From the NCBI GenBank assembly GCA_046155895.1, contig JBJXFB010000093.1:1-64000 (forward strand): a stretch of 64,000 bases of DNA, read 5' to 3'. Source of the stretch: DASYPQ01 sp046155895 (lineage in GTDB: Bacteria; Planctomycetota; UBA1135; GCA-002686595). Below, in pieces: positions 18,310 through 27,382 of this stretch; within the stretch, counting starts at the first letter, position 1, and each line of letters starts with the position of its first letter. A program made the translations under genes and the position numbers. The notes beneath the pieces were generated by a model. The model saw nothing but the letters and a program-made list of their open reading frames with translations. It made no database searches and was not told the origin of the DNA.

Positions 18310-19476
18310 TCAGCGACTCAGGAGCACGGAGACGTCGCTCGACTCCGTGTTCGCGGTCGCGATGTCCGGCCTTCCGTCCCCATCGACGTCGCCCGCGGCG
18401 ATCCGCCCGGTGCCCTTTCCCGTGGAGAAGGGTGCTCCGGACGCCGGCGAGAAGGCTCCCCTTCCGTCTCCCAGGAGGACCCTGAGGCTCTCGCTCGTTG
18501 CGAGCGCGAGATCCTGCTTCTGGTCGCGATTCAAGTCGAGCACGACCGCCGACGAAACCCCCCGCCCCATCGCGATCGGGGAGTGCGTCGAGGCACGGAA
18601 TCCCCCCTTGCCGTCGCCCATCAGGAGACTCATCAGGTCGCTGTCGTCGTGCGTCGCCACCAGATCGAGCGCGCCGTCCCCGTCGAGGTCGGCGAGCGCC
18701 ACGAAGTACGGACCCTCGGCAACCGTGAGGGGTGAGCTCGCGCCCGGCCGAAACCCGCCCTTTCCGTCGCCGACGAGCAGCGTGACCGTGCGGGCGAGGC
18801 TGTTGTGCTCGCGGTAGTACCGTCCGAACCCGGCCTCGGGGACGGCGATGTCGACGTGTCCGTCCTTGTCGATGTCGCCTAGGGCGGGCGGATACGGAGC
18901 GGGCCCGACCTTGAATGGCGACGAAGGAGCCGCCTTGAACCCGCCGCGGCCGTCGCCCAGCATGACCCCTACCGTGCCCTCCTCGCTCTGCACGGTGACG
19001 AGGTCGACGCGGCCGTCCTCGTCGACATCCGCGGCTTGCAATCCGTGGTTGTGGGGGGTGGTTCCGATCGCGGACAAGAAGGGCGACCCGGGTGCGGGAG
19101 CGAATCCCCCTCGACCGTCGTTGAGCAGCACGACGATTCCGTAGCTGTCGTGGCTCGCGACTGCCAGGTCGAGCCTGCCGTCGCGGTTCAGATCGGCGAG
19201 CACCATCTCGCCGGGAAGGGATTCGAGCGGAATCACCCGTTCGGGAACGGAGGCGAATCCCCCACGACCGTCCCCCGCCAGGATCGTGATCGCAGGTTTC
19301 TTCGTGGCCGTGATCACGAGGTCGAGGAAGGAATCCCCGTTCACATCACCCATCGCGACGTTGCCTGCTCCGTCCTGGATCTCGAGCGGGGATCCTGGCG
19401 CCGGGACGAGCAGCGGCTGCGGAGATTGGGCCCGGCATGCCAGAGCGATCAGCGTGAAAAAGTCGTGCGCGTTCAT
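18310..19476 (-). CDS. Secreted FG-GAP/VCBS-repeat protein
   Basis: This 388-aa protein is built of seven calcium-loop-like repeats, each about 50 residues: DVNGDSFLDLV, DLNRDGRLDLAVA, DVDEDGRVDLV, DIDKDGHVDIAV, DLDGDGALDLVA, DLNRDQKQDLAL and DVDGDGRPDIATA. Each is followed by a glycine-rich LLGDGRGGF turn. This is the FG-GAP/VCBS beta-propeller typical of integrin-like surface proteins; the D-x-[D/N]-x-D-G loops should bind calcium. The N-terminal hydrophobic segment is weak as a signal peptide, though export is expected for this fold. The sixth loop (DLNRDQKQD) has lost its glycine. It is monocistronic. Confidence 0.87.
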   Translation of the reverse strand: MNAHDFFTLIALACRAQSPQPLLVPAPGSPLEIQDGAGNVAMGDVNGDSFLDLVITATKKPAITILAGDGRGGFASVPERVIPLESLPGEMVLADLNRDGRLDLAVASHDSYGIVVLLNDGRGGFAPAPGSPFLSAIGTTPHNHGLQAADVDEDGRVDLVTVQSEEGTVGVMLGDGRGGFKAAPSSPFKVGPAPYPPALGDIDKDGHVDIAVPEAGFGRYYREHNSLARTVTLLVGDGKGGFRPGASSPLTVAEGPYFVALADLDGDGALDLVATHDDSDLMSLLMGDGKGGFRASTHSPIAMGRGVSSAVVLDLNRDQKQDLALATSESLRVLLGDGRGAFSPASGAPFSTGKGTGRIAAGDVDGDGRPDIATANTESSDVSVLLSR

Positions 19477-19534
19477 GATGGGCTGCGGGACGACAGGCGG
19501 TGGAGGCGTTAGCGCTCCGCATGTCCCCGGACGG

Positions 19535-19540
19535 TATCAT
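19535..19540 (+). promoter_or_regulatory. Possible -10 box (TATCAT) of the VOC gene
   Basis: TATCAT lies 34 nt upstream of the start at 19575. The same TA[T/G]C[A/C]T pattern precedes several other genes in this window. Confidence 0.35.
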
Positions 19541-19574
19541 CGCTCGTCCGCAGCGCTTTCCCCGGAGCTCCCCC

Positions 19575-20033
19575 ATGCCCAAGTTCCCCAAGCCCCCCGG
19601 TCATCACACGGTCACGCCCGGCTTCGCCGTCCCCAAGGCGACCCAGGTCCTCGAGTTCCTCCAGAAAGCGTTCGGCGGCAAGATCGTCGATCGCTACGAC
19701 GCGCCCGACGGCACGATCGCGCACATCGAGGTGATGCTCGGCGACTCGGTCGTGATGTTCGGCGAGGCGAATCCTGCTCACGGCATGGCGGCCATGCCCG
19801 CATCGCTCTCGTACTATGTCGAGGACGGCGACGCGGTCGACGTCACCTACAAGCGCGCGCTCGCTTCGGGCGCCACCTCGGTGATGGAGCCGAAGAACCA
19901 GTTCTACGGATACCGCTCCGCGACCGTGAAGGATCCCGGCGGCAACAAGTGGACGATCTGCGCGGTCGTCGAGCAGGTTTCGCCGCAGGAAATGCAGCGC
20001 CGGATGGCCGAGATGATGAAGGGCGCGAAGTAG
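19575..20033 (+). CDS. VOC (glyoxalase/PhnB-like) superfamily protein
   Basis: This 152-aa single-domain protein has the PhnB-like layout: VTPGFAVPKATQVLEFLQKA (first beta-alpha-beta unit), DGTIAHIEVMLGDSVVMFGE, then SYYVEDGDAVDVTYKRALASGA and the hallmark DPGGNKWTI in the last unit. The family ranges from metal-dependent dioxygenases and isomerases to resistance proteins; small PhnB-like members with GDS.VM usually have no proven substrate. I chose ATG at 19575 because upstream sequence in the same frame reads like antisense of a promoter region. It is a stand-alone gene. Confidence 0.9.
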   Translation: MPKFPKPPGHHTVTPGFAVPKATQVLEFLQKAFGGKIVDRYDAPDGTIAHIEVMLGDSVVMFGEANPAHGMAAMPASLSYYVEDGDAVDVTYKRALASGATSVMEPKNQFYGYRSATVKDPGGNKWTICAVVEQVSPQEMQRRMAEMMKGAK

Positions 20034-20209
20034 TCGAGCGCTACACGACCTTCTGGTCGAGCCGTCGGATCAGATCGAGGATGCGCGGCGGGACCTCGCA
20101 AAAAGCCCGGACGATCAGCAGGAGAGCGAGCGCGAGATGGAGTTTCCCGGGGCGTCCCTGACGCCTGGACCTTCCGCGCTTCCCCGTTCGCCGTGCTCCG
20201 TGCCCGGCA

Positions 20210-20797
20210 TCACTGCGCGCTGATCGCGGATTCGATCGCCGCCCGGAGCTCGGGATCCTCCGGAGTCGTCTTGCTCGACCAGAACCGGATCGGCTTCCCG
20301 TCCCTACCCACGAGGTACTTGCAGAAATTCCAGTTCGGCACCTGGCCCGTCGACGCCTGGAGCCACGCGAAGAGCGGAGCCTGGCCGCTGCCCGCCTTCA
20401 CGCTCACCTTCTCGAACAACGGGAAGGTCACCTGGAAGCGGTCGGTGCAGAACGTGCGGATCTGGCCCGCGTCGCCCGGCTCCTGGCCCCCGAAATCGTT
20501 GCTCGGGAACCCGAGCACCTCGAATCCTCGCGGCCCGAGCTCCTGATGGAGCGCCTCGAGCCCGGAGTACTGCGGCGTGTAGCCGCACTCGCTCGCGGTG
20601 TTCACGACGAGGACGACTCTTCCGCGCCACGCCTCGAGCGAGACGGGCTGTCCCTCCAGGGTCCGCACCTCGAATTCGCCGAGAAGCGCGGGCCTCTCGT
20701 CGGACTGGACCACCGACTTCGAGGTCGTGGGTCCGGAGCAGCCGGCGAGGAGCAGGACGGATAGGACGACAGGCAGCGCGAGCCGGATGGTCTCCAT
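20210..20797 (-). CDS. Lipoprotein glutathione peroxidase-like thiol peroxidase
   Basis: This 195-aa protein is a lipoprotein (LLLAGC, Cys about residue 20), so the enzyme acts in the periplasm or on a membrane. The GPx fold is clear: NTASECGYTPQYSGL carries the peroxidatic Cys, GFPSNDFGGQEPG the tetrad Gln, and PNWNFCKYLV the Trp/Asn. GPx homologues normally have Ser or Thr where this one has the Cys of WNFCKYL. Most bacterial GPx enzymes use thioredoxin; the reductant here would have to be periplasmic. The start at 20797 matches the signal peptide, and a TATCTT box lies only 10 nt upstream, so the mRNA may be almost leaderless. Confidence 0.92.
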   Translation of the reverse strand: METIRLALPVVLSVLLLAGCSGPTTSKSVVQSDERPALLGEFEVRTLEGQPVSLEAWRGRVVLVVNTASECGYTPQYSGLEALHQELGPRGFEVLGFPSNDFGGQEPGDAGQIRTFCTDRFQVTFPLFEKVSVKAGSGQAPLFAWLQASTGQVPNWNFCKYLVGRDGKPIRFWSSKTTPEDPELRAAIESAISAQ

Positions 20798-20807
20798 GGT
20801 TCGACCC

Positions 20808-20813
20808 AAGATA
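20808..20813 (-). promoter_or_regulatory. Possible -10 box (TATCTT) of the glutathione peroxidase gene
   Basis: Ten bases separate this box from the ATG, implying a very short leader if it is a true -10. Confidence 0.3.
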
Positions 20814-21006
20814 CCGCCGGCGACTCTCCGCCCGCACCCCCGGACAGGCCGACCCGCCCGTTCGTGCCCAACGACGTTCACGACAACCCAACCTCTCCCT
20901 CACATCTTCCTGATCTTTCCTTCCTAGCCTCCTAGCGCAGGACCGGACCGCAGCGACATCGTGAAGATCAGCATCCCGCGCGGAAACTACGCCGAATGGG
21001 CCAGAC

Positions 21007-23922
21007 ATGACCGAGGGGCGATTGTTGGTATGGATGGTCCTCGGTGCCGCCATGCTCTCCCCTAGCTCGGCCTGGGCTGCGCAAGGGCCGGCGGGCTCGA
21101 TCCGCGGGGTCGTCTACGACAAGGACTTCGGCGTCCCGCTCGCGGCCGTCCAGGTCCTGGCCATCGAGACGGGCCAGCGCGTCCACACGACGGATCAGGG
21201 CAACTTCGTCTTCAGCCAGGTCCGGCCGGGCAAGTACACGCTCGTCTTCACGAAGGAAGGCTACGTCCGGCAGGTCAAGGCAGACGTCGTCGTCGCGGCC
21301 GGCCAGCTCGCGGACGTCGACATGTGGCTCTCCGGGGAATTCGTCGACATGGACGAATTCCTCGTCCAGGACGTCGCCCAGGCGGGCGCCGGGACGGAAG
21401 GCGAGCTCCTGCAGCTCCGCTACGACAGCCCGGCGCTGCTCGACTCGATCGGCTCCGAGCTGATGAGCCGTGCGGGCGCGAGCGACGCCGCCACGGCGTT
21501 GAAGCTCGTCTCCGGGGCTTCGGTGCAGGACGGCAAGTACGCCGTCATCCGCGGCTTGCCGGATCGCTACGTCAGCTCGCAGATGAACGGCGTCCGCCTG
21601 CCGACGGCCGACGAGGACAAGCGCGCCGTCGAGCTCGACCAAGTCCCCGCCGCGGTCATCGAGAGCATCCGCGTGAGCAAGACCTTCACGCCGGACCAGC
21701 AGGGCGATGCCTCCGGCGGCGCGGTCGACGTCCGCCTCAAGGGTATCCCCGACGAGACGATCCTCCAGCTCAAGAGCCAGGTCAGCTACAACTCGCAGGT
21801 GACCGTGAGGGACGACTTCCTCTCGTACGAAGGCGGCAGCCGCGACGTTCAGACCCAGAACCTCGGCCAGAGCTGGAGCGGCGACGTCGGCGTGTCGGAG
21901 GACGACGCCCCGATCGATTTCAAGCTGTCGGGAACCATCGGGGGGTCGCGCGAGGTGAGTGACGACGTCCGCATCGGCGGCTTCGCGAGCCTCTTCTACG
22001 AGCAGGACAGCTCGTTCTTCGACGACGGGATCAACGACTCCCGGTGGGTGGAGGTCCCCGGAGGCCCGATGATTCCCGAGACCCTGCAAGGAGGAGCACA
22101 GGGCGGGGATTTCAAGACGGCGCTCTTCGACGTGACGCAGGGTGAGCGATCGTGGCAGTGGGGCGGGCTGGGCGGCCTGGGACTCAAGTCCGAGAACCAT
22201 TCGCTGGGCCTGACCTATCTGTACACGCAGATCCGGCAGGACGTCGCGACGCTGGCCGAGGACACGCGGGGCCAGGCGTTCTACGACCCACTGGATGTGA
22301 ACCCGGATGCAGCGCCCTACATCAGGCTCGAGACGCTGGAGTACACCGAGCGGACGACCAAGACGCTCCAACTGTCCGGGCGCCACAAGTTCCCGATCGA
22401 CGACTACGCCATCAGCGATCAGGTCAAGGGCCGCTCGCCCGAGCTCGATTGGACTCTCGCCAAGAGCTCCGCGGACCTGGACCAGCCGGACAAGCGCCAG
22501 TTCGGATCGATGTGGAAAGTGTCCGACGCCTACCCGGGCGGCGCGTTCTTTCCCTTCTTGCCGGCCAACAACTTCAACCTGGGCAATCTCCAGCGGATCT
22601 GGAAAGGGATCTCCGAGGAGAGCGAGCAGTACTCCGTCAACCTGAAGCTGCCCTTCGAGCAGTGGAGCGAGGACGAGGGCTATCTCAAGCTCGGCGTGTT
22701 CGACGATCAGCTCGCTCGATCGTTCAACCAGGACACCTACAGCAATTTCGGCGACGCCGGGGCTGTCTTCGAAGGCGACTGGGACGAGTTCTGGAGCCAG
22801 CACTTCCCCTTCGAGGACCACCCGATCACCGCGACGGAGACCGACGTGGACTACGACGCCGACCAGCAGATCTCGGCGTGGTACGGCATGCTCGATCTGC
22901 CCCTCTCGTCCACGACCACCCTCCTCGGGGGCGCTCGCTTCGAGTCGACCGACCTCAGCATCGTCAACCACCCGGAGGACGATGCGCAGTGGTATCCGGA
23001 GGGCGCCACCGCACCGGTCGGGATGAACCCGGGCGACGGCAACGTCGATTTCGACCAGGAGGACGTGCTGCCGTCGGTCGGCCTCGTGGTCGAACCGTCC
23101 GACGAGGTCACGTTCCGCGGGTCCTTCAGCAAGACCGTCGCGCGCCAGACCTTCAAGGAGCTCACTCCCATCGTCCAGCAGGAGTTTCTCGGCGGACCGG
23201 TGTTCGTCGGGAATCCCGACCTGCAAATGAGCGCGCTGGAGAACTACGACCTGCGGGTCGACTACACGACCGAGGACGACGGCCTGCTATCGGCATCGTG
23301 GTTCAAGAAGAACGTGGACGACCCGATCGAGTACGTGCAGCGCCTCACCGACTACACGTTCACGACGCCCACGAACTACCCGGAAGGGGAGCTGAGCGGG
23401 TACGAGTTCGAGGTTCGGCAGCCCATGCGCAAGCTCTGGGACGGGCTGGAAGGCTTCTCCCTGGGCTTGAACGCGACGTTCATCGAATCCGAGGTGACGC
23501 TCCCCGACGACGAGGCCGCCGCTTTCGAGGGGCCCGGGATCGAGGCGCCGATGTCGAGCCGGGACATGACGAATGCTCCCGAGCATCTCTACAACCTGTA
23601 CGTCACGTACGACTCGCCGCCCACGGGCACGCAGATCGCGCTCTTCTACACCATCCAGGGCGACACCCTCATCGCGGGCGCAGGACAGTCCAACGGCCAT
23701 TACGTCCCCAACGTCTACGCGAAGCAGTACGGGACGCTCAATCTGACCTTGTCCCAGAAGCTCGGCCGGTTCTTCACGCTCCAGATCCAGGCCAAGAACC
23801 TGACGAACCCGGAGATCGAGGAGGTCTACCGCTCCGAGTACATCGGCCCCGACGTGACGAAGACCTCCTACACGAAGGGCATCGAGTTCTCGATCGGAAT
23901 CGGGGCGAGCTTCTCTCTCTGA
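21007..23922 (+). CDS. TonB-dependent outer-membrane receptor with N-terminal carboxypeptidase-regulatory-like domain
   Basis: 971 aa. A signal peptide (about 1-24, cleaved near AWA-AQG) precedes a CarboxypepD_reg-like domain at about 28-100 (GSIRGVVYDKDFGVPLAAVQV...RPGKYTLVFTKEGY). The region MDEFLVQDV near 115 could serve as TonB box. The plug follows at about 140-250, with ATALKLVSGASVQDGKYAVIRGLPDRY and SGGAVDVRLK. The rest is a 22-strand-type barrel ending in FSIGIGASFSL. This architecture resembles SusC-type and Caulobacter-type receptors for large or unknown ligands rather than a siderophore receptor. It begins an operon encoding its own energising complex. Confidence 0.94.
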   Translation: MTEGRLLVWMVLGAAMLSPSSAWAAQGPAGSIRGVVYDKDFGVPLAAVQVLAIETGQRVHTTDQGNFVFSQVRPGKYTLVFTKEGYVRQVKADVVVAAGQLADVDMWLSGEFVDMDEFLVQDVAQAGAGTEGELLQLRYDSPALLDSIGSELMSRAGASDAATALKLVSGASVQDGKYAVIRGLPDRYVSSQMNGVRLPTADEDKRAVELDQVPAAVIESIRVSKTFTPDQQGDASGGAVDVRLKGIPDETILQLKSQVSYNSQVTVRDDFLSYEGGSRDVQTQNLGQSWSGDVGVSEDDAPIDFKLSGTIGGSREVSDDVRIGGFASLFYEQDSSFFDDGINDSRWVEVPGGPMIPETLQGGAQGGDFKTALFDVTQGERSWQWGGLGGLGLKSENHSLGLTYLYTQIRQDVATLAEDTRGQAFYDPLDVNPDAAPYIRLETLEYTERTTKTLQLSGRHKFPIDDYAISDQVKGRSPELDWTLAKSSADLDQPDKRQFGSMWKVSDAYPGGAFFPFLPANNFNLGNLQRIWKGISEESEQYSVNLKLPFEQWSEDEGYLKLGVFDDQLARSFNQDTYSNFGDAGAVFEGDWDEFWSQHFPFEDHPITATETDVDYDADQQISAWYGMLDLPLSSTTTLLGGARFESTDLSIVNHPEDDAQWYPEGATAPVGMNPGDGNVDFDQEDVLPSVGLVVEPSDEVTFRGSFSKTVARQTFKELTPIVQQEFLGGPVFVGNPDLQMSALENYDLRVDYTTEDDGLLSASWFKKNVDDPIEYVQRLTDYTFTTPTNYPEGELSGYEFEVRQPMRKLWDGLEGFSLGLNATFIESEVTLPDDEAAAFEGPGIEAPMSSRDMTNAPEHLYNLYVTYDSPPTGTQIALFYTIQGDTLIAGAGQSNGHYVPNVYAKQYGTLNLTLSQKLGRFFTLQIQAKNLTNPEIEEVYRSEYIGPDVTKTSYTKGIEFSIGIGASFSL

Positions 23923-23953
23923 GGAAACCCGCGAAAGAGCATCGAACAAGGAC

Positions 23954-24733
23954 ATGAGGACCATGAACACAACGACCCCGACACTCGCCATGCTCGCGCT
24001 GGGCCTGGCTCCGGGTTTCCAGTCACCTGGGACCCAAGCTCCGTCGAGCCTCGAGGAAACGCGCGTGACGATGGACAAGTGGATCGAGACGCAGCAGATC
24101 ATCTCGAAGGAGCGCAAGGACTGGGAGCAGGGCAAGGAGATCCTCACGGGTCGGCTGGAACTCGTGAAGAACGAGATCGCCATCCTCCAGGGCAAGATCC
24201 AGGAAGCGCAGTCGGGCGTCGCCGAGGTCGAGAAGAAGCGTGCGGAGCTGGTCGCGGAGAACGACCGCCTCAAGGCGATCGGAGCGACGCTGACCGAAGC
24301 CGCGACGCGGCTCGAAGGCGAGATCAAGCCGCTGCTGAAGCAGACTCCTGACCCTATCCGGGCGAAGCTCGAGCAGCTGACCGAGCGCATCCCGGAAGAT
24401 CCCGCGACGACCAAGGTCACGGCGCCCGAGCGGTTCCAGAACATCATCGGGATCCTGAACGAGCTCACCAAGGCCAACAACGAGATCAACGTCAGCTACG
24501 AAGTCCACGAGCTTGCCGGCGGCAAGCCGTCCGAGGTCCAGGCGATCTACGTCGGCCTCGCGCAGGCCTACTACGTCAGCGGCAGCGGCGAAGCCGGCAT
24601 CGGCCGTCCCGGGGCCGACGGCTGGAAATGGGAGCCGGCGAAGGCCGTCGCGGGCGACATCTTGATGGCGCTCGAGATCCTCCAGGGCAAGCACTCACCC
24701 GCGTTCGTGTCCCTTCCGGTGACCATCCAATGA
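23954..24733 (+). CDS. DUF3450 family periplasmic coiled-coil protein
   Basis: This 259-aa protein has a short signal-like N-terminus, a long coiled coil at about 35-110 (KIQEAQSGVAEVEKKRAELVAEN...), and the DUF3450 core at about 130-250 with PERFQNIIGILNELTKANNEI and the family signature GLAQAYYVS followed by GWKWEP. DUF3450 genes are known to sit beside long TolQ/TonB2-type genes in Vibrio-like TonB systems; their role is not settled but they are probably periplasmic partners of the motor. ATG at 23954 or 23963 could be the start. Its stop overlaps the next gene's start by 4 bp. Confidence 0.85.
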   Translation: MRTMNTTTPTLAMLALGLAPGFQSPGTQAPSSLEETRVTMDKWIETQQIISKERKDWEQGKEILTGRLELVKNEIAILQGKIQEAQSGVAEVEKKRAELVAENDRLKAIGATLTEAATRLEGEIKPLLKQTPDPIRAKLEQLTERIPEDPATTKVTAPERFQNIIGILNELTKANNEINVSYEVHELAGGKPSEVQAIYVGLAQAYYVSGSGEAGIGRPGADGWKWEPAKAVAGDILMALEILQGKHSPAFVSLPVTIQ

Positions 24734-26226
24734 AGATCCTCCTCGGCACACTGTGCACGTCCTGCTTGACCCTCGGCGGCTTCGCCCAACAGCCAGCCGC
24801 CGGCGACGCGATGAGCCAGGTCTCCCGGTCCGCCTCCCAGGAGCTCCAGAAGAGCAGCCAGGAGCTGGCCAAGCTCCGTGAGCAGATCGCCAGCGAGCAG
24901 CTGCCCCTGGCCCAGGAGCTCACGAGCTCGGAGGAACTCCTGCTGCAGCTCCGCAAGGAGTACGAGACGGTTTCGCGCACCGTGGACAGCAGCAATCTCG
25001 ATCTGCCCCGGATCCAGGCGGACAACACCTTCCGGAGAGACGAGTTGGCCTACCTCGGCAACCTGCTCGACGACTACGCGCGGACCTTCGATTCGAAGGT
25101 CCACGTGAGCGAGCTCCAATACTGCAGCGAGGCCATCGAGGACGCCAAGCAGGCGACCGAGGACACGACGCTGGCCCCGCCCGAGAAGTTCACCCGTCAG
25201 CTGGCCTTCGTCGACGTCTCGATACGTCGGCTCGCCGACGTCATCGGGGGAATGCGATTCCAGGGAGTCGGCGTCGATGCCCAGGGCGCCGTGTCGGAAG
25301 GACAATTCGCGATCATCGGTCCCGTCGCCCTGTTCTGCGCCGCGGGCGCCGGCGCGGCCGGCTTGGTCGTTCCCCAGACCGGTTCGAACATCCCGCTGAT
25401 CCGTCCGCTCGAAGGCGCGCTCCAAGCCGGCCTCGTGGCCTTGGTGCAGACCGGCGATGGGCAGGTTCCTCTCGATCCCTCGCGAGGCGGCGCGCTCAAG
25501 GCGCTCGTCCAGAAGACCAATCTGATCCACATCTTCGAGAAGGGCGGGCCGATCATGTGGCCGCTCCTCGCCGCTTCGATCCTCGCGCTCGGGACGGTCA
25601 TCGAGCGTCTCTTCTTCCTCATGCGCGAGAAGATGAAGCGCGATTCCGTGGCTCTCGATCACTTCTTCGCGGCGATCGGGCGCAACGATCCGAGCGCCGC
25701 GGCCGATATCGCCAAGGGTTCGAGGTTCTACGTCCTGCGCGCCCTCGGCTACGCCCTCACCCACGACGAGCAGTCGCTGCCGCACGCGCTGATGTACGCG
25801 CAGGCCCAGGAGATGAAGCGCTTCCGGCGCGGCATCCCGATCCTCGACACGGTGATCACGCTGGCTCCGCTGCTCGGCCTGCTGGGAACGGTGACGGGCA
25901 TGATGGGCTCGTTCTCGATCATCGGCGGGGAGCTCAGCGCGCCCGGCGCGATCACAGGCGGCATCGCGGAGGCGCTCATCGCCACGGCCTTCGGCCTGGG
26001 AATCGCCATCACGGCGCTGATTCCGTTCAACTACCTGAACACGCGCGCCGAGGAGGCGAATCACGAGCTCGAATCCGCTGGGGCGCAGCTCGAGCTCCTC
26101 GTTCGCGGAACCCAGGTCGTCGAGCACATCCTTCGTCCCCCCGAGGGCGGATCCCAGCACGACGTCCGGCGTCCGCCGACCGGTCCGACCACCCAGGGTC
26201 GCCCGCGCGACCTGGCCCTGACCTGA
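24730..26226 (+). CDS. Long TolQ/ExbB-type proton channel with N-terminal periplasmic coiled coil
   Basis: 498 aa, about twice the usual ExbB length. Residues 1-20 are a signal sequence, about 25-110 a coiled coil (ELQKSSQELAKLREQIASEQ), about 110-255 an extra domain with QFAIIGPVALFCAAGAG, and about 270-470 the MotA/TolQ/ExbB core. Core motifs include GGPIMWPLLAASILALGTVIER, LAPLLGLLGTVTGMMGSF and GIAEALIATAFGLGIAI. This long form matches the TtpC-like arrangement of TonB2 systems, where the extra periplasmic part contacts DUF3450 or receptor proteins. It starts inside the stop codon of the DUF3450 gene and is followed 11 bp later by exbD. Confidence 0.92.
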   Translation: MKILLGTLCTSCLTLGGFAQQPAAGDAMSQVSRSASQELQKSSQELAKLREQIASEQLPLAQELTSSEELLLQLRKEYETVSRTVDSSNLDLPRIQADNTFRRDELAYLGNLLDDYARTFDSKVHVSELQYCSEAIEDAKQATEDTTLAPPEKFTRQLAFVDVSIRRLADVIGGMRFQGVGVDAQGAVSEGQFAIIGPVALFCAAGAGAAGLVVPQTGSNIPLIRPLEGALQAGLVALVQTGDGQVPLDPSRGGALKALVQKTNLIHIFEKGGPIMWPLLAASILALGTVIERLFFLMREKMKRDSVALDHFFAAIGRNDPSAAADIAKGSRFYVLRALGYALTHDEQSLPHALMYAQAQEMKRFRRGIPILDTVITLAPLLGLLGTVTGMMGSFSIIGGELSAPGAITGGIAEALIATAFGLGIAITALIPFNYLNTRAEEANHELESAGAQLELLVRGTQVVEHILRPPEGGSQHDVRRPPTGPTTQGRPRDLALT

Positions 26227-26237
26227 GAGGTGATTTC

Positions 26238-26660
26238 ATGCACGGAGCAGCAGCACGCGGGGGCCGCAAGGCGGCGCGCATCGAGATCATCCCGCTGATC
26301 GACATCATCTTCTTCCTCTTGGCGACGTTCATCATGGTGTCGCTCTCGATGACGAAGAATCAGGGCGTGCAGGTGGCCCTGCCGACCGCCAGCACCGCAG
26401 CCTCCCTCGGAGATCAACCGGAGATGGAGAAGGCCGTCACGCTCAGCGTGAACGGCAAGGGCGAGGTCTTCTACAACAAGGAGAAGATCACGCTGGCGCA
26501 ACTGCCCATGAGACTGCAGACGCTCAAGTCCACCGCCAAGGAGCCGAAGATCATCATCAACAGCGATGCCGGCGCCGACTTCAAGCACGTCGTCTCCGTA
26601 CTCGACGAGGTCCGCAAGATCGGAATCGGCAAGGTGGGCATCAACACGGACAAGAAATGA
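26238..26660 (+). CDS. exbD: ExbD/TolR family protein of the TonB system
   Basis: 140 aa. The single helix at about 18-40 contains the essential Asp in IIPLIDIIFFLLATFIM. The periplasmic domain has the usual MEKAVTLSVNGKGEVFYNKEKI strand pair and NSDAGADFKHVVSVLDEVRKIG. ATG 26238 fits the family start; the longer frame upstream is a shadow. It overlaps the tonB gene by 4 bp (ATGA). Confidence 0.93.
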   Translation: MHGAAARGGRKAARIEIIPLIDIIFFLLATFIMVSLSMTKNQGVQVALPTASTAASLGDQPEMEKAVTLSVNGKGEVFYNKEKITLAQLPMRLQTLKSTAKEPKIIINSDAGADFKHVVSVLDEVRKIGIGKVGINTDKK

Positions 26661-27382
26661 AGCTCGGTCTCAGCCTCGGCGTCGCCTTCGCCGTGTTCCT
26701 GCACGTGGGCTTCCTCCTGTTCGGCGGACTTCTGCTGCCCGACAAGGAGACGGACCCGGGCACGCTGCAGCAGGTCGAGCTGATCAGCGCGGAAGACGCG
26801 AGAGAAGAGGAAAAGAAGCCCGAGGAAACGGCGGCGGAGAAGTCCGAGGAGATGGACTCGGACGCTGAGCAGCCCCCGGACGCCGCGGAGATGATGCGCA
26901 ATCTCGATCTTTCCGAGGCTGCCCAAGCCCCCGCGCTCGAGGCTCTCAGCCTCAGCGCCATCGAAGCCGCGCTCAACGGACAGGGCGGCGGTGGTGGCGA
27001 CTTCGCCCAGTCGGTCGACTTCGCCTCCGGAGGCAGCATCGGCGGGACGGGGAAGGCCGGCGTGCTCGGGGAGTCGATGGACAGCGCTTTCAGCCTCACC
27101 GAGATCGACCAGCAGCCGCGGGCCATCTTCCAAGCCAGCGCGTCCTACCCGGCCGCCTTGCGCGGCAAGAAGATCGAAGGCGTCGTCAGCATCCTCTTCG
27201 TCGTGGATCCCGACGGGAAGGTCGTTCGCCCTCAGGTCGAGAAGTCCACGCACGCCGCGTTCGAGAAGCCGGCGCTCGACGCCGTGAAGCAGTGGAAGTT
27301 CGAGCCCGCCGTCAAGGGCGGCCAGCGCGTCCATTGCAAGATGCGCGTGCCGATCCGCTTTCAGCCGAATCGAGAATCATGA
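26657..27382 (+). CDS. tonB: TonB-like energy transducer
   Basis: 241 aa. One N-terminal helix (about 6-27, VAFAVFLHVGFLLFGGLLL) anchors it in the inner membrane next to ExbB/ExbD. An acidic linker (EEEKKPEETAAEKSEEMDSD) replaces the Pro/Lys-rich linker of classical TonB. A TonB C-terminal domain at about 155-238 has YPAALRGKKIEGVVSILFVV, DPDGKVVRPQVEKSTHAAF and ALDAVKQWKFEPA, the defining motifs. It should contact the TonB box of the receptor encoded at 21007-23922. Confidence 0.93.
   Translation: MKLGLSLGVAFAVFLHVGFLLFGGLLLPDKETDPGTLQQVELISAEDAREEEKKPEETAAEKSEEMDSDAEQPPDAAEMMRNLDLSEAAQAPALEALSLSAIEAALNGQGGGGGDFAQSVDFASGGSIGGTGKAGVLGESMDSAFSLTEIDQQPRAIFQASASYPAALRGKKIEGVVSILFVVDPDGKVVRPQVEKSTHAAFEKPALDAVKQWKFEPAVKGGQRVHCKMRVPIRFQPNRES

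Noticed and set aside
14877..18485. 1202-aa open frame opposite the TPR gene
   Set aside because: Arises from high GC and codon bias on the other strand; composition is Arg/Leu/Val-rich without any domain, while the minus-strand frame is a clean TPR solenoid.
20968..23226. 752-aa frame antisense to the TonB receptor
   Set aside because: Shadow of the receptor; no family features.
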